Under the pieces are notes generated by a model that saw only the letters and a program-made list of their open reading frames with translations, was not told the DNA's origin and did no database searches. Below, piece after piece: positions 45,115 through 57,566 of a stretch of DNA of 64,000 bases (position 1 is its first letter; each line of letters begins with the position of its first letter). Origin of the DNA: Heracleum sosnowskyi (taxonomy: Eukaryota; Streptophyta; Magnoliopsida; Apiales; Apiaceae); contig CM061238.1 in assembly GCA_030848705.1 (NCBI GenBank), positions 57,389,133 to 57,453,132 of the forward strand, read 5' to 3'. The translations under genes were made by a program, and so were the position numbers.

Positions 45115-46574
45115 GTGTATGAAATGAGTGTGTAACACCCTAAACTTCCTCTCCTCTCGCTATTTATATACCAACCCTTAGGGTTTAGGGGTACCTGTAA
45201 TGTTTGGGAGATGCGGATGAACTACATGTGTCCTTTTGAGAATTGTGATGGGTCTACCTAGACCATTGTTGCCTGTGATTTGTTGTGGTCATGATTGTGT
45301 CAATCATTAGCTATCCAAATCATGTGGAGACCGTAGGCATGACACCTGCACCATGTGTTGTACACGGTTTCTTTTTGGATGTCTCATCCAATTCTTTACA
45401 TTTCTAAACTTTCCAAAAGTAGTAAACTTTTAACAATATTAAAATCAACCACTTCCACTACTCTCCTCCAATATCCTCACTTTATACATTAAAAATTGAT
45501 TGGACCCACTATTTAACTGACTTTTTTTATTTTTTCCACTACTCTAACCAAATGTACACAAATGGGTGGGACCATTACTTTTTCTTAACCTCCGTGTCCA
45601 ACCCAAATGTAAACAAATGGGTGGGACCGAGGAAATAGTTAGTAGTAATTGTTATATTCGCGTCAAAAACCATAAAATATTGACTATACTTGTATATAAA
45701 TTATTCTGGGTTAAACAAGTAATTATATTTTTATATATAATTTGACTAAATCACTTAATATGGTATGACTTGGTATGGCACGGTCGTCAGGGGCAATTCT
45801 GTCATTTTAAAATTATTATTAGTAATTATATTTTTTAAATGAGATTAATAAAGTTAAAAATATTATTAAATTATACATCTTGTTGCAAAAATTATGAATA
45901 TGATTTGTAGATATTAATTTTTTCAGAAAAATCAGAGATTAATATAAATTTAATTTTAAAATTAGAAAAACACGAAATTTCTAGCGAAAAACAAAATATC
46001 AAATAAAATAATAAAGATTAATGTTAAAAATTTAAGTATCATCGAGTTAATATAATTAATATAACATTTAAAGCTAATTAACATAACATTTAAAATATAA
46101 GAATTAATTGCAAGAACTATTTTGCAGTTTTTCCAAAATCAAAATTAAAATATAATTTAATATAACATAAAAAATTAATGAATAATATTTATAAGGTATA
46201 AAGCTAGTTTTAATAACTAGTGTTAGAGACCAAATTCAAGAGGGAAATGTGGGTTAAGATAAGTCTAACCATCAACCACATTTTACTTTTTGTTCCCTTA
46301 ATTTTCGAGAATGATCCATTTTAACCTCATTCTACCTCTTCGGCTTAGATGACAGCCTAGTTAATCTATTCAAAAATTTAAATTATTTATATAATATAAA
46401 TAAGATACTAAAATTATAATAAAAGAATTAGAATTACAATAATGAGAAACTAAACACGATTTACTACATTCCGCCTCCATTAATATATACAGTAAAACTT
46501 CGATAAATAAATAATATTTTTGTTCTCAACTTGGGCCAATATGATAAATTTAATATTATTGCTAAATTCATAAG
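45115..46574. other. AT-rich spacer with a short direct repeat
   Basis: No supported gene. Two copies of a roughly 26-bp phrase (CAAATG, an AA-rich linker, then CAAATGGGTGGGACC) lie at about 45549-45573 and 45604-45629. The stretch around 45380-45640 looks like a degraded MITE, with words such as CCACTACTCT and GTGGGACC, but I could not pair its ends. The rest is AT-rich. Confidence 0.4.
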
Positions 46575-46579
46575 ATAAT

Positions 46580-46935
46580 TGTAACACGCCCATCTATATC
46601 TAAACGAGGGGCTACTTATTAAACCATAAACCTGCAAACAGAGCACTAAAATAATCTCTAAATAATAAATAAACAGTCTAATAATCTCCAAGATAATATT
46701 AAACCTCCAAAACGGTTCAAAGCAATAAATATGAAAAAGCAAAAATGTCTAAAATAATATTCAAGTCTAAATAACGATAGAAGTTTACAAAGCCTAATCA
46801 ATGATATAAAGGGGTGGCTCTCCATCACACAATCCCAGATCCCCTAAGCACCTGCCAGAAAAAGAATACAGCATGAGCCAATCGCCCAGTACGGATTTGG
46901 AATACAGTTTATAAAACAGAAAACAGATATTCATA
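46580..46935 (-). repeat. Element G 3' LTR, only its outer 356 bp
   Basis: Matches 51301-51653 of the complete LTR with a handful of differences, then changes at ATTCATA into integrase coding sequence. It is the R/U5 side of the LTR. Confidence 0.92.
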
Positions 46936-47862
46936 ACTCTTTTGACGCGATCAAGCTTCTTTCAAACTTTCCTTAACCTTTTCTACCTTCTCATTAGTGA
47001 CCCTAACTAGCTTTGGCCCTTCAATGACTCGTTCACCAACCTCATCCCAACAAGACGGTGCTCTACACCTCCTACCATACAAAGCCTCAAATGGTGGCAT
47101 ACAAATACTCGCGTGCCAACTATTATTGTACGCAAACTCAACAAGATGCAAATACTTATCCCAATCACCTGTCCACTCCAAAGCACAAGCCCTCAACATA
47201 TTCTCTAATGTTTGAATCGTCCTCTCTGACTGTCCATCAGTCTGCGAATGAAAAGCTGCACTAAAATTAAGTCTCGTACCCCAAGCCTGCTGGAATCCCT
47301 TCCAAAAACGTGATGTAAACCTCGTATCCCTGTCAGAAACTATCGACACAGGCACACCATGAAGTCTAACAATATCTCGCTGAAAAATTTCTGCTAACTC
47401 ATGAATAGAAGTAGTCTCTCTAATAGGTAAGAAATGAGTTGATTTAGTAAGTCTATCAACCACCACCCATATAACATCATTCTTTCTGAAGGTTCTCGGC
47501 AAATGAGTCACAAAGTCCATAGTAATGTTTTCCCACTTCCAAACCGGAATATCTAACTGCTGCAATAATCTACTAGGCCTCTGATGATCTATCTTCACCT
47601 GTTGACATATAAGACATTTCCCCACAAACTCTGCTACGTCTGCTTTCATTCTACTCCACCAGAAGTGCTCCTTCAAATCTCTATACATCTTAGTGGAACC
47701 TGGATGAATAGAGAATGAAGAACTATGAGCCTCGGTCAAAATTTCTTCCCGAATCGCCAAGTCTGCGGGTACACACAATTTACTACCCAACCATAACACA
47801 CCATCATCATCAACACGGAAATGTTTTTTTTTTGCCAGCTTCCACCTCCGATCTAATAACAT
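46936..47862 (-). pseudogene. Element G integrase (C-terminus deleted)
   Basis: Minus-strand frame with the zinc domain (EAHSSSFSIHPGSTKMY ... CLICQQVK), the catalytic core TMDFVTHLP, SIVSDRDTRF and LHLVEFAYNN (D-D-E present), and EALYGRRCRAP. It ends at a TGA at 46951-46953. Beyond it the frame continues SRQKSY to the LTR junction, so the TGA is a nonsense change, of the C-to-T type at a CGA codon, inside the normal sequence rather than the true end. The frame overlaps the upstream pol frame near 47810-47862; the two join across a run of ten A (47824-47833) where one base is gained or lost. The chromodomain is absent. Confidence 0.92.
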
Positions 47863-50122
47863 CCAATCCTGTATCTTTCTTTTGAGCTTCCTTGACCCTT
47901 GAAATTAGATTTGGTTCCACTCTCAAACTAGCAATGCTACCAACTGATCCTCTAACGTACAACTCAATACCAAAGCGCTCCATGTCTGAGATAAGATATG
48001 ACTGAGTAATTAGAGATGCAACACTCCCCAAGTTCTTCCTATTAAGAGCGTCTGCCACAACATTTGCCTTCCCTGGATGGTACTGAATATTAGCATCATA
48101 ATCCTTAAGAAGTTCAAGCCACCTCCGTTGTCTCATGTTAAGCTCCTTTTGAGTAAAAATGTACTTAAGACTCTTGTGATCAGTGAAGATATCACAAGTC
48201 TCTCCATACAAATAATGCCTCCAAATCTTCAAAGCAAAGACCACTGCTGCTAACTGCAAGTCATGCGTAGGATAGTTTACCTCATAGGGTTTAACATGCC
48301 TAGAAGCGTAAGAAATCACCTTCCCATGCTGCATAAGAACACAACCCAATCCTCTCTTAGAAGCATCACTATAAACCTGATCTCCTCCACTCCCTGATGG
48401 CAACACAAGTCTAGGAGCCGTCACCAATCTCTTCTTCAACTCTTGGAAACTCTTCTCACGATCATCATTCCACTCGAACTTAACACCCTTTCTCATCAGT
48501 TGAGTCATCGACAAAGCTATGGACGAAAAACCCTCCACAAAGCGCCTATAATAACCTGCCAAACCCAAGAAACTCCTCACCTTTGTCACATTGCTAGGTC
48601 TCGGCCAATCAGTGATAGCCTCGACTTTCGCAGGATCTAACTCAATTCCTCTAGCAGACACAACATGCCCCAAAAATGCAACCTTCTCCAACCAGAATTC
48701 ACACTTTGAAAACTTTGCAAACAATTTCTTCTCCCTCAAGATCTCAAGTACGGTACGTAGATGCTCCTCATGTTCCTCCTTACTCCTAGAGTATATCAAG
48801 ATATCATCGATAAAGACGACAACAAACTTATCCAAATAATCATGAAAGACACGATTCATCAAATCCATAAATACCGCTGGAGCATTCGTCAACCCAAATG
48901 ACATCACAAGAAACTCATAATGCCCGTAACGAGTACGAAATGTTGTCTTCGGAATATCTTCATCCCTTACTCGCAACTGATGGTAACCCGATCTCAAATC
49001 TATCTTCGAAAAGTACTTCGCCCCGTGCAACTGATCGAACAAGTCATCAATGCATGGCAAAGGATACCTGTTTCTGATAGTCACCTTATTCAACTCCCTG
49101 TAGTCAATACACAACCTCATAGAACCATCCTTCTTCTTCACAAACAACACCGGAGCACCCCACGGAGATACACTTGGCCTGATAAATCCTCTATCCAATA
49201 ACTCTTGCAACTGCTCTTTCAATTCCTGCAACTCTAATGGTGCCATTCGGTACGGTGCCTTAGAAATAGGCTCTGCACCTGGGACAAGTTCAATAGTAAA
49301 CTCCACCTCTCGTTGTGGTGGCAAACCTGGTAGCCCATCGGGAAACACGTCTGTAAATTCATTCACAACTGGATAATTCTCTATGCGAGGTTCAACCTTA
49401 GACGTATCCTTCACGAAAGCAAGATAGCCATCACAACCCTTAGATAAAAGTTTACTCGCCTTTAGAGCTGAAATCATTTTAATCTCTCCTTTCGGTTGAG
49501 ACCCCTGAAATACAAATTCTTGTTTATTTGCATCCCCAAAGATCACCCTCTTCCCTTGACAGTCAATTGTAGCTCGATGTTCACTCAACCAATCCATACC
49601 CAAAATAATGTCAAAGTCATGCATCTCCATCGGAAACAAGTTAACCTTACAATTTATATCCCCAACAGCTATCGGACACTCTCGGTACACATCAGAAATA
49701 ATAACGGAATTCCCCATTGGGGTAGCAATAGACATACGAGGATATAATAAAGATGGAAGAACACCAAGATGATGAACAAACGATAAAGACACAACAGAAT
49801 GAGTCGAACCAGTATCAAATAACACATAAGCATCACGTCTACCAACAAGAAGTGTTCCTGAGACGGTACCTGAATGAGTTGCTGCCTGATTAGCAGTCAA
49901 TGCAAACACTCTGCCTGAAGGATTCTGTTGATTCTGCTGACCACCACTACCACTACCTCCACCACCAGTGTTCCGCGATGTCGGACAATCCTTAGCCCTA
50001 TGCTGCATCGAACCACATAAGAAACATGCCCCGGACTGTTTATAACAAACTCTCCATGGGTGATGTCCACCACATGTAGCACAAGGAGCCACCGGAATCA
50101 TATTGGGGTTGCCCCCATACAC
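47810..50122 (-). CDS. Element G gag zinc knuckle-protease-RT-RNase H
   Basis: 770 open codons on the minus strand. Residues 15-50 hold the end of gag, with cysteine/histidine fingers ([27 protein letters not shown]). Protease at about 85-210 has [12 protein letters not shown] (DTG) and ILGMDWL. RT at about 255-500 has [43 protein letters not shown] and [11 protein letters not shown] with both aspartates. RNase H at about 560-680 has [14 protein letters not shown] and [10 protein letters not shown], then ADALNRK. It ends after a KKKTFPC tail created by the A10-run frameshift before integrase. The start codon is a GTG; the frame really continues from gag upstream after another frameshift near 50200. 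Catalytic residues look intact. Confidence 0.95.
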   Translation of the reverse strand: MYGGNPNMIPVAPCATCGGHHPWRVCYKQSGACFLCGSMQHRAKDCPTSRNTGGGGSGSGGQQNQQNPSGRVFALTANQAATHSGTVSGTLLVGRRDAYVLFDTGSTHSVVSLSFVHHLGVLPSLLYPRMSIATPMGNSVIISDVYRECPIAVGDINCKVNLFPMEMHDFDIILGMDWLSEHRATIDCQGKRVIFGDANKQEFVFQGSQPKGEIKMISALKASKLLSKGCDGYLAFVKDTSKVEPRIENYPVVNEFTDVFPDGLPGLPPQREVEFTIELVPGAEPISKAPYRMAPLELQELKEQLQELLDRGFIRPSVSPWGAPVLFVKKKDGSMRLCIDYRELNKVTIRNRYPLPCIDDLFDQLHGAKYFSKIDLRSGYHQLRVRDEDIPKTTFRTRYGHYEFLVMSFGLTNAPAVFMDLMNRVFHDYLDKFVVVFIDDILIYSRSKEEHEEHLRTVLEILREKKLFAKFSKCEFWLEKVAFLGHVVSARGIELDPAKVEAITDWPRPSNVTKVRSFLGLAGYYRRFVEGFSSIALSMTQLMRKGVKFEWNDDREKSFQELKKRLVTAPRLVLPSGSGGDQVYSDASKRGLGCVLMQHGKVISYASRHVKPYEVNYPTHDLQLAAVVFALKIWRHYLYGETCDIFTDHKSLKYIFTQKELNMRQRRWLELLKDYDANIQYHPGKANVVADALNRKNLGSVASLITQSYLISDMERFGIELYVRGSVGSIASLRVEPNLISRVKEAQKKDTGLDVIRSEVEAGKKKTFPC

Positions 50123-51107
50123 TGAATAACGATTCTGCCCCTGTTGACGATTCTGCCCTTGTTGACGATTCTGCCCTTGTCGACTGAGTCCTCATATTCT
50201 AGTATCTTCCACGCCACTGTCCCTGTTGATTACCTTGACCTCCATTCCACTGTTTACCTTGTATAGAACTCTGATCATCTCTAGGCCTCTTACGATCATT
50301 CTGAAACTTGGAAGCTCTATACTTAGTACGCTCCTTCTCAATATCCTTAGCTGCATCTGCCACCTCCGCCACATTAGGAAACTTTAGTGAAATGATAGAA
50401 CCCCTTAGATTAGGCCTCAGTCCCCATTTAAATTTTTCAGCTTGCTGTGTAGCAGTCCCTGCAACTGTCCCAGCAAATCCAGCTAACCTGATAAACCTCG
50501 CCATATAGTCAGTAAGGCTCTCATCGAAGTTCTGCGAGATAGAATGAGACTCCCTCAAATATGCCTCTCTGTCTGCATTAGGAAAGTACTGCTCATAGAA
50601 AACTTCCTTAAATCCCTGCCAAACCAATGTCTATGTAAACTCTTCACCCCTAGTAGCCTTCACACCTCTCCACCATCGCTGAGCATCTCCCTCTAACTTA
50701 TACACAACCAATCTGACCTTTTGGATCTCATCGCAACCCAAAGCATCAAAAATCTTCTCAAGATGAACAATCCAGTTCTCAGCATCAATAGGAGTCTGTG
50801 GTGCGTGAAAAGATTCTGGTTTCTGCTTAACAAATCTCTCCAACCATACAAATGGCTCCAACGGATTACCCTGACCCTTCGGATTTTGCTGATGTCCTTG
50901 GCCATTCTGATTATTCTGACCATCTTGATTCCCTTGACCATTTTGATTATCCTGATTGTTCTGATTATTTTGATTGTTCTGATTATTCTGATTTGCCATA
51001 GCTTGTTGTATACCCTGAGCCACTGCTTGACCTATCATCGCAGCTAACTCAGCTTGGCTAACACCCAAGTTAGTCTGATTAGTAGTTCGATTACGTCTAG
51101 GAGGCAT
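50123..51107 (-). pseudogene. Element G gag (one stop, one frameshift)
   Basis: ATG at 51105-51107 begins MPPRRNRTTNQ. Then come an Asn/Gln/Gly repeat region (about residues 38-75, NQNNQ units) and the capsid-like domain with DAENWIVHLEKIFDALG and KLEGDAQRWWRG. A TAG at 50628-50630 splits the frame where relatives have a tyrosine or tryptophan. It continues at 50627-50199 with WQGFKEVFYEQYFPNADRE, SLTDYMARFIRLAGFAG and a basic C-terminus. A frameshift near 50200 precedes three QQGQNR repeats that lead into the zinc-knuckle frame of the next entry. Gag builds the particle; two lesions separate it from pol. Confidence 0.93.
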
Positions 51108-51284
51108 CTACAATATAAGATAACGAACGAATGAAGATAACAAGAATAGATAAGCAGAAGCGATTTAAAAACAGAAGTCAATAGAATAGAGCAAAATGAA
51201 ATGAGCTTGAAATAGAGCACCCATCCTAACGTCTACCCAATCTCACAGGTCAACCTAAATAGATTTTCTACAAGAAAGAACCAA

Positions 51285-51296
51285 GCTCTGATGCCA
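51285..51296 (-). other. Element G primer binding site
   Basis: The plus strand GCTCTGATGCCA gives TGGCATCAGAGC on the minus strand, one base different from the usual initiator tRNA-Met site. It lies four bases inside the 5' LTR. Confidence 0.92.
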
Positions 51297-51300
51297 TCTT

Positions 51301-53657
51301 TGTAACACCCCCATCTATATCTAAATGATGGTCTACTTATTAAACCTTAAACCTGCAAACAGAGCACTAAAATAATCTCTAAATAATAAATAAACAGTCT
51401 AATAATCTCCAAGATAATATTAAACCTCCAAAACGGTTCAAAGCAATAAATATGAAAAACCAAAATGTCTAAAATAATATTCAAGTATAAATAACGATAG
51501 AAGTTTGCAAAGCCTAATCAATGATATAAAGGGGTGGCTCTCCATCACACAATCCCAGATCCCCCTAAGCACCTGCCAGAAAAATAATACGGCATGAGCC
51601 AATCGCCCAGTACGGATTTGGAATACAGTTTATAAAACAGAAAACAGATATTCATATTTGACAGTTTATATAATGAAACATTTATTTAAAAATAATTATG
51701 GCTGAAGCAACGAGGGGTTAGGATATTTCATACCGAGATTCAGAACGGAACAAATACAAATACACACATCATAGGGTACCTAATGTGTGCAACAAACCAG
51801 ATAACGTGTACGGCATATACAACGTCACCGTCAAATCAAATCAAATCACAAATCACAAATCATAAACTCTGGGTGCACCCACGTATCCTGAAACAAATAT
51901 CAAATGCGCAAAAGCTCGCCTCCTGAGCTATCAGAACAGAAGGATACGCCATGACCAATCACACTGCCATGGAAGTGTCATGTCACTGGTGCCGCAATGA
52001 CATGGCTGTAGTAACCCTACAGCTGGTTAACTTGGTATACCCTATATCACTAAGGGTTCAAATATAATATTTCGCAAAACATTTTAAAATCTCACAGAAC
52101 AGATATTCTCAATATTTTCATCAGATATAAAATATACGCAATGTCAGAAAATCGCAGAAACAGATATTTAAATATTTCAAAACAGATTTAAAAATATTTT
52201 TCAGAGTCAGAACAAATTTTCAGAAAAATGATTAAAACTAGACGAACAGATTTGAGGTCAAACGAATTTAATTTAAATATTTCTAAGAGGAGTAGCGCTG
52301 AATAAAAGAGGTGAGAATCCGTACCTCGAAAATAGCAATTTAAGATACTAACGAAATCCGCAAATGATCCGCTAAACTCTCGGTTCCCGATCTAAATTAC
52401 AAAATATAATTTATTATTAAATTATCAGCAAGAGCTAATGTCTGTTATAACTTGAATTATTAATCATTCATTCTTTACCGATTTATATATATACACACGC
52501 AAAATAACTACGACCGTGCCAATCTTTTAATATACTAATTTAATACTTCTGCAAGATAATCAAATAACTCATCCAGTGGTTCACTTAATTAGTACAGTAA
52601 ATATACTAACACTGACCTCCTGTGCATCTCATCAACTTCAAATATTAACATAAATAAGGTCCATGCACTACCTGGTTGGTTTTTAAAACTGGACCAGCAC
52701 AACAAATTTATTATTATTAAATATATTATTAATATATATTATCAATAATAATTAACTAATAAAATTAAACAAGAAGGGAGCAAATGTGATGGAACATGAA
52801 GTGTCAAAACACACTATTATATTTTTATGAAAACCATGGCATAATCCACATCTTTTACATATACTCCATAATTTAAAATAATAATTTTTTTATATAGCAC
52901 TAATAAATAATAACAAGTGCCTCGTACTTGTAGCTTACAAAAATATAGTAGACAACATATATTTAATTGTTAAGATTTTAATAACTAAATTTTAAAATCC
53001 AAATATATAAATAAATTAATCAAACAAAACTAACACAAATAATCATTAATAGTGAGAAAATCAAGTCCTACTCCCGGTGTGCATGTTTTGTTGTTTGAAC
53101 ATGGTAACACAAACTTATACAACCAATATCTTAACTACTAGTTATTAAATATGAAGCAATAATAACTCTAAATAAAAGAGAGCCCATGTTTCACAACCTG
53201 ACATATTTAAACGGAATTGGTGTCGTACCTAAACAAAATATCAAATTCACCTTTAACATCACATAAAGGCAAAACTAAGTAAACAAAATGAGACTCACAG
53301 GAAAGGACCTACAACAAAGGGGTTGATTGTTCAATTGCATATGATTAATTGTTGGGATATTATAATAGTAGGTAAAAGACTTACTCTGTTTTCCTTTCTG
53401 CACAGCCCTGCCTTGCCTTGCTCTGCTCTAGGGTTATTAGATTTAGGTCCTCAACTAATAACCGCGTGCTTTCAATATATAGGGTACTCTAACTAGTCCA
53501 CGAGTTTTAGAATTTTAATAATTAATTAAAAGCCTAATATCGATCCTTTCCCTTTTTTTAATAAAATAATATATAATCACTTAATCTTTTTCTAATCCCA
53601 ATTCAAATCATATTATTATTAATATTATTATTATTAAAAAAAATCCCGGATATTACA
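51301..53657 (-). repeat. Element G 5' LTR (2357 bp)
   Basis: Complete LTR from TGTAACACCC to GATATTACA on the plus strand, followed by the ATAAT duplication. It is AT-rich, with the strongest pyrimidine/purine bias near 53520-53650. No ORF of interest. Confidence 0.92.
53475..53482 (-). promoter_or_regulatory. TATA-like box of element G LTR
   Basis: The minus strand reads CCCTATATATTG about 175 bp into the LTR from its start; it is the only good TATA word in the U3 region. Confidence 0.45.
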
Positions 53658-53662
53658 ATAAT

Positions 53663-55399
53663 AAACTTTGGAAAAGTTCTTAAGGCCCATTAATAATAAT
53701 TTTGTGAGGGGGCATAAAACATAGCCCGTTTACATGTGTTGGAATTTACAAAAATTAATTTTGTTTTTGATACATGAATCAATTAATAGGATAAGTGATA
53801 TGTGCACTTATTTGTTGGAGTTGAGACCAAATTACTTCTTTCAAATCTAAAAATAATTTTTTCAAAAAAATAAAATCTAAAAATATCTTTGACTTGATGT
53901 GAATGAGAATGTTTTCGTCTAAATCTCATGTGTGCATATACCACTCCCTTAATTATTAACTATTTTTTGGTAGATGGATCTATTAATTAATTTTGATACA
54001 TGTATCAATACATATTCAAATTATTGTGATGGCTTGTACAATATATTGGATAATAAAATTATATGATATGAAATATTGTATAAATTAATAAATATTAATT
54101 AATAAGAAAATATTTATTAATCGATAAACTAATAACCTCGCTAACATAATAAATTTTTTGGGACCAATGTTATTAATTTTATAGAGGTTTTAATGTAATC
54201 AAGTAAATAAACCAAATGTTGTGGGAACAAATTATTGTAAAAGTTAAAAAAAAATTAAAAACAATTGCACATATTTTCAACTTCATCAAACATGAAACTA
54301 TGAAGTATACTCAAAATATAACATGAGAGTTAGGAGGAGAATGATACCTTCTTGAGTGTGGGTTGATGCTGGTACAAAGGTAAATTAGATAGTGGTATAA
54401 AATAGATTGAGATTAATATGGGGTCTGTTTCATTTATGACATGAGTATAATAATAATATAATATATTTTAGATTAATATTATTCTGTAATATAAAGTAGA
54501 TTGATATTACTATCTCGATTAAACAACTTAGTGATTATAATTGGGTCTGATGAGTGATCTGATTGTGACGATGATGAATATATTAATATAATATATTTTA
54601 GTGTAATAATAATATTATAATATATTCTAGAGTAAGATTTTTTTAACCACAACATAGAATATGTCAGATTGGATTTTTAGGTGAATTAAGATTTTATTTT
54701 AAAAACAAAAAACAACATAGAATTCAATGTAAGATACAATTTTTACGTGAGATCGGATTTTAGGGGTGAAACCAAAAAAAATGTGCCAACCAAATTTGAA
54801 ACAAAGAGTACTATTAAAAAGGAGTTACCCTTAGATTAATATTTGTTTAACAACATAGAATTATATGTGGGATTGGATTGGATTTCTACATGAGATAGAA
54901 TATTATTTAAAAAAATAAAAAACAATATAAAATTATTTGTGAGATAAGATATCTACCTGAGATGATTTTAGTATAATATTCACATATTATATCGGTGTTA
55001 TGACAAAGAAGAGTTATCACAAAGAAGAAAAATAATCTTTCATTATGCAAAATTTATGAATATTAGTGATTTAATTGCTTGTATTTGCAAAGATGAAAAA
55101 GTTACAAAAAAGAAATTGTTTGCATAAGATGAAAAAGTCAAAAGTAATAATAGAATTGTTAGAAGATTCATGAAACCATAACATTGAACAAAACAAAAAT
55201 AATTAAAAAAAAACATAAAATCTATTACGTGAAATAGGAGTTTAGGTTATAATAATTCTATTATATGAAATAGGTGTTATATTTAAAAAAAAAAAAATTA
55301 AGAAAACAAATTATGGGTGAAAACAAAAAAAAAATGTGTGAAACAAAAAGTGCCAAACAAATTTGATACCATGTTACGATTTAGTTTATTAATAAATGT
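53663..55399. other. AT-rich intergenic sequence with degenerate internal repeats
   Basis: No gene seen. Between about 54640 and 55370, related phrases recur in diverged form (ACATAGAATT followed 20-40 bp later by GTGAGAT or ATGAGAT, and CCAAATTTGA/CCAACCAAATTTGA). This suggests an old, decayed repeat, but I cannot assign a family. Confidence 0.4.
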
Positions 55400-55401
55400 T
55401 A

Positions 55402-55560
55402 CTCCCTCTGTCCCCCTAGGTTCTTTACATTGGGGGGATAGTGGAGGAAAATAGTTGATGTGATTGGATTTTATATTATAAAATGTTACTATTTTTGCTA
55501 TGTAAAGAAATGAGAGGGACGTACCAAAAAAGTGTAAAGAAATGAGAGGGACATAGGAAG
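55402..55560. mobile_element. Stowaway-like MITE (Tc1/mariner-derived)
   Basis: A 159-bp element with inverted ends CTCCCTCTGTCCC (55402-55414) and GGGACATAGGAAG (55548-55560), flanked by TA on both sides (55400-55401 and 55561-55562). The CTCCCTCTGTCCC end is the standard Stowaway terminus. An inner phrase GTAAAGAAATGAGAGGGAC occurs twice (55502-55520 and 55534-55552). Such elements have no genes and depend on a mariner transposase. Confidence 0.88.
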
Positions 55561-55562
55561 TA

Positions 55563-56563
55563 TGTTATAGATACTACCGACAAGTAAGATCAACCCCTTT
55601 GTTTACTCTTTTGATAATTGCAATGATTTCATGCCAACACGTACCCGATCCATTCTTTAGTACGTGCTTTAAATAACAGTTAATTAAATGTTTATGTCAA
55701 GAGAAATGCTAGAGCTCTTAAATGTGTTTCTACAACGGTTTCCAAATGACATGTATCATCTGGTTATTAATTATTTCCTCACAAAAAATATGAACCATGC
55801 CGGCATTAAGATGAGCACCCCTAATTAAAAGATACCATGTTTAATTTGGTAACAATTTTGGGATACATTTTGGTATCACTAGCCTTTCTCTTATCGGAAT
55901 TTCGTACTTCTGTGGGATCCTCCTATCTCCTGATAGAGCTTGTGTAGGTAGATGTTAATCTAACTAAATGTGGAACTGCTAATTCTTGCAATAAATTTTT
56001 CATTTCATTAGGCCAGGTATTACGTGCATGCCACCTTGTATTCTTCAAGGTTTTTCGGATCTTTTGTTGTAGAAATTAAGTGTTCAAAATTGTGCATATT
56101 TTAGAAGAAAATGTCTTACATGATTAATAAATCCCTAATGAAATGATGCACTCTCATTGTTTGCTTAATTTTACGGAATGTTTGTACTTTATAGAATACT
56201 ATCACAATTATAAAATTATTAGACGTTCTTCTCATCTTTTCGCACCTATTCAACATTGATCATGATTACTATTCACATGATATGTGTATACATAAGCCCA
56301 TCAAGTTCTTTGTAACATGATGGTTAGTAAATTTGATCTTAGTCATGTATCAAACAAAACATAACATATATGTCTATCCTTAATTACAAATGTATGGGTA
56401 CAGTCATTTCGATAAAAACTTTTACTCTAGCATTTAACTTTAACAAATTTGACGACACAATATAATAGATTATTGCTGAAAAATAATCAAACAATTTGTT
56501 GTAATTAAGTCGAAGGTCAGAAATGATAAAATCAGCTTTCTGTGACCCTCATTTTCCTTCCAT
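55563..56563. other. Intergenic, nothing recognised
   Basis: AT-rich sequence with no domain-bearing ORF, no LTR or TIR ends and no RNA gene that I can support. Confidence 0.4.
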
Positions 56564-56738
56564 ATGGCTAACCCTAACCCTAAATTACCTTTTTCTTCCT
56601 CAACCTCCTTCCCTAATATCCCTTCCATCGACTCATATCTCCATTGTTGGGCCTCCCAAGGGACAGGTTCTCCCTCACTCCATTACCAAAGGTTAGTCCA
56701 AGAAGACCGCACTCAGTCCAATACTAGGACAAAATCTT
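56564..56738 (+). pseudogene. Short ORF cut by the CACTA end, possible host exon
   Basis: An ATG at 56564 opens 58 codons up to the CACTA terminus. The peptide is Pro/Ser-rich (MANPNPKLPFSSSTSFPN), followed by a more ordinary stretch with SYLHCWASQGTGSPSLHYQRL. Beyond 56738 the open frame simply reads into transposon subterminal DNA. I recognise no family. It could be the first exon of a disrupted gene or chance; the first bases include two CCCTAA units. Confidence 0.22.
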
Positions 56739-56844
56739 CCCTGCAAGAAAAACGGGCTTTCCCAACCATACATTTTTCATACAATTTCTTTCTTACTAAT
56801 TTTCAAGTCAAAGGGTCATTTTCTACCACTTCAACATTCGGTAG

Positions 56845-57240
56845 GAAATGCCCAATGGAACCAACACATTTCCTACCGTCAGCGGTAGGAAATGAGTCAT
56901 GTCTGACCCACAACGACAGGACAAAATTGTCGGTGTGTCTAACAACAAAGAAACCACGTCATTTTACTTTACCTATTTTCTACCACACCAGTGTGGTCGG
57001 AAATGATAGTCCTATTTCTTACGGGCATGAGTAGGAAATGGTCTTGGTGGATTCCACGTGCAACATGGGTTATTGTCAGCGTGTCTAACAAGGGCAAAAT
57101 GGAGTCGTTTTTTTGACACATTTCCTACCGCCTTTCGTCTCTTCAGCACACCATAGACATCGTGTCTTCTTGTGATTGGTTGTCCTACCACGTGGCCATT
57201 TCCTACTAATATGTAGTAGGAAATGAGTTGTACCGAAAAG
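56845..57240. repeat. CACTA subterminal repeats (GTAGGAAATG in both orientations)
   Basis: At least eight copies of GTAGGAAATG or its complement CATTTCCTAC, some with one change, occur in about 400 bp. Pairs face each other, for example at about 56867-56892 and 57207-57234. In En/Spm elements such motifs are the binding sites of the element's DNA-binding protein; that role here is inferred. Confidence 0.8.
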
Positions 57241-57566
57241 TAAAATCTTTTCTATATTTCACTTTTTGTTTTTGCTTGGTGGAGAACAGTAAGAGGAGAA
57301 ATAAGAACAAGAAGAAGAAGTTAATATTCAATGTAAGTTTACATTTACAAGTTATTTGTTTGTTAGAAAGGTTTATACTTTAAATGTTGGATAATAGAAA
57401 TATTATTTATACTTGAAATATTTAAGTTAGATAATAGATATGTGTATACTTTAAATATTTGTATTGACAATACAAATACATTATAAGAATGTAAAAAATT
57501 ATATTAAGAAAATGGTGTTAAAGAGTTTAAATAAATGTAATGAAATGTGTGTTTATAATATTGTAG

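Larger units (their letters stand above)
46580..53657 (-). mobile_element. Element G: Ty3/gypsy chromovirus-like, minus strand, 3' end deleted
   Basis: Ends TGTAACACGC and GATATTACA are flanked by a perfect duplication ATAAT (46575-46579 and 53658-53662). The right (5') LTR is complete, 51301-53657. Minus-strand order is primer site, gag, protease-RT-RNase H and integrase. The integrase then runs directly into a 356-bp scrap of the left LTR, so the C-terminal integrase, any chromodomain, the polypurine tract and about 2 kb of 3' LTR are missing. Coding parts are long and well kept. Gag style and pol motifs resemble Tekay/Del. Confidence 0.93.

Noticed and set aside
49496..49747. Plus-strand ORFs across element G (also 47058-47264, 48591-48839, 50721-51047)
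   Set aside because: Antisense of well-supported minus-strand gag-pol; the Leu/Ile-rich 50721-51047 frame is simply the complement of an Asn/Gln repeat.
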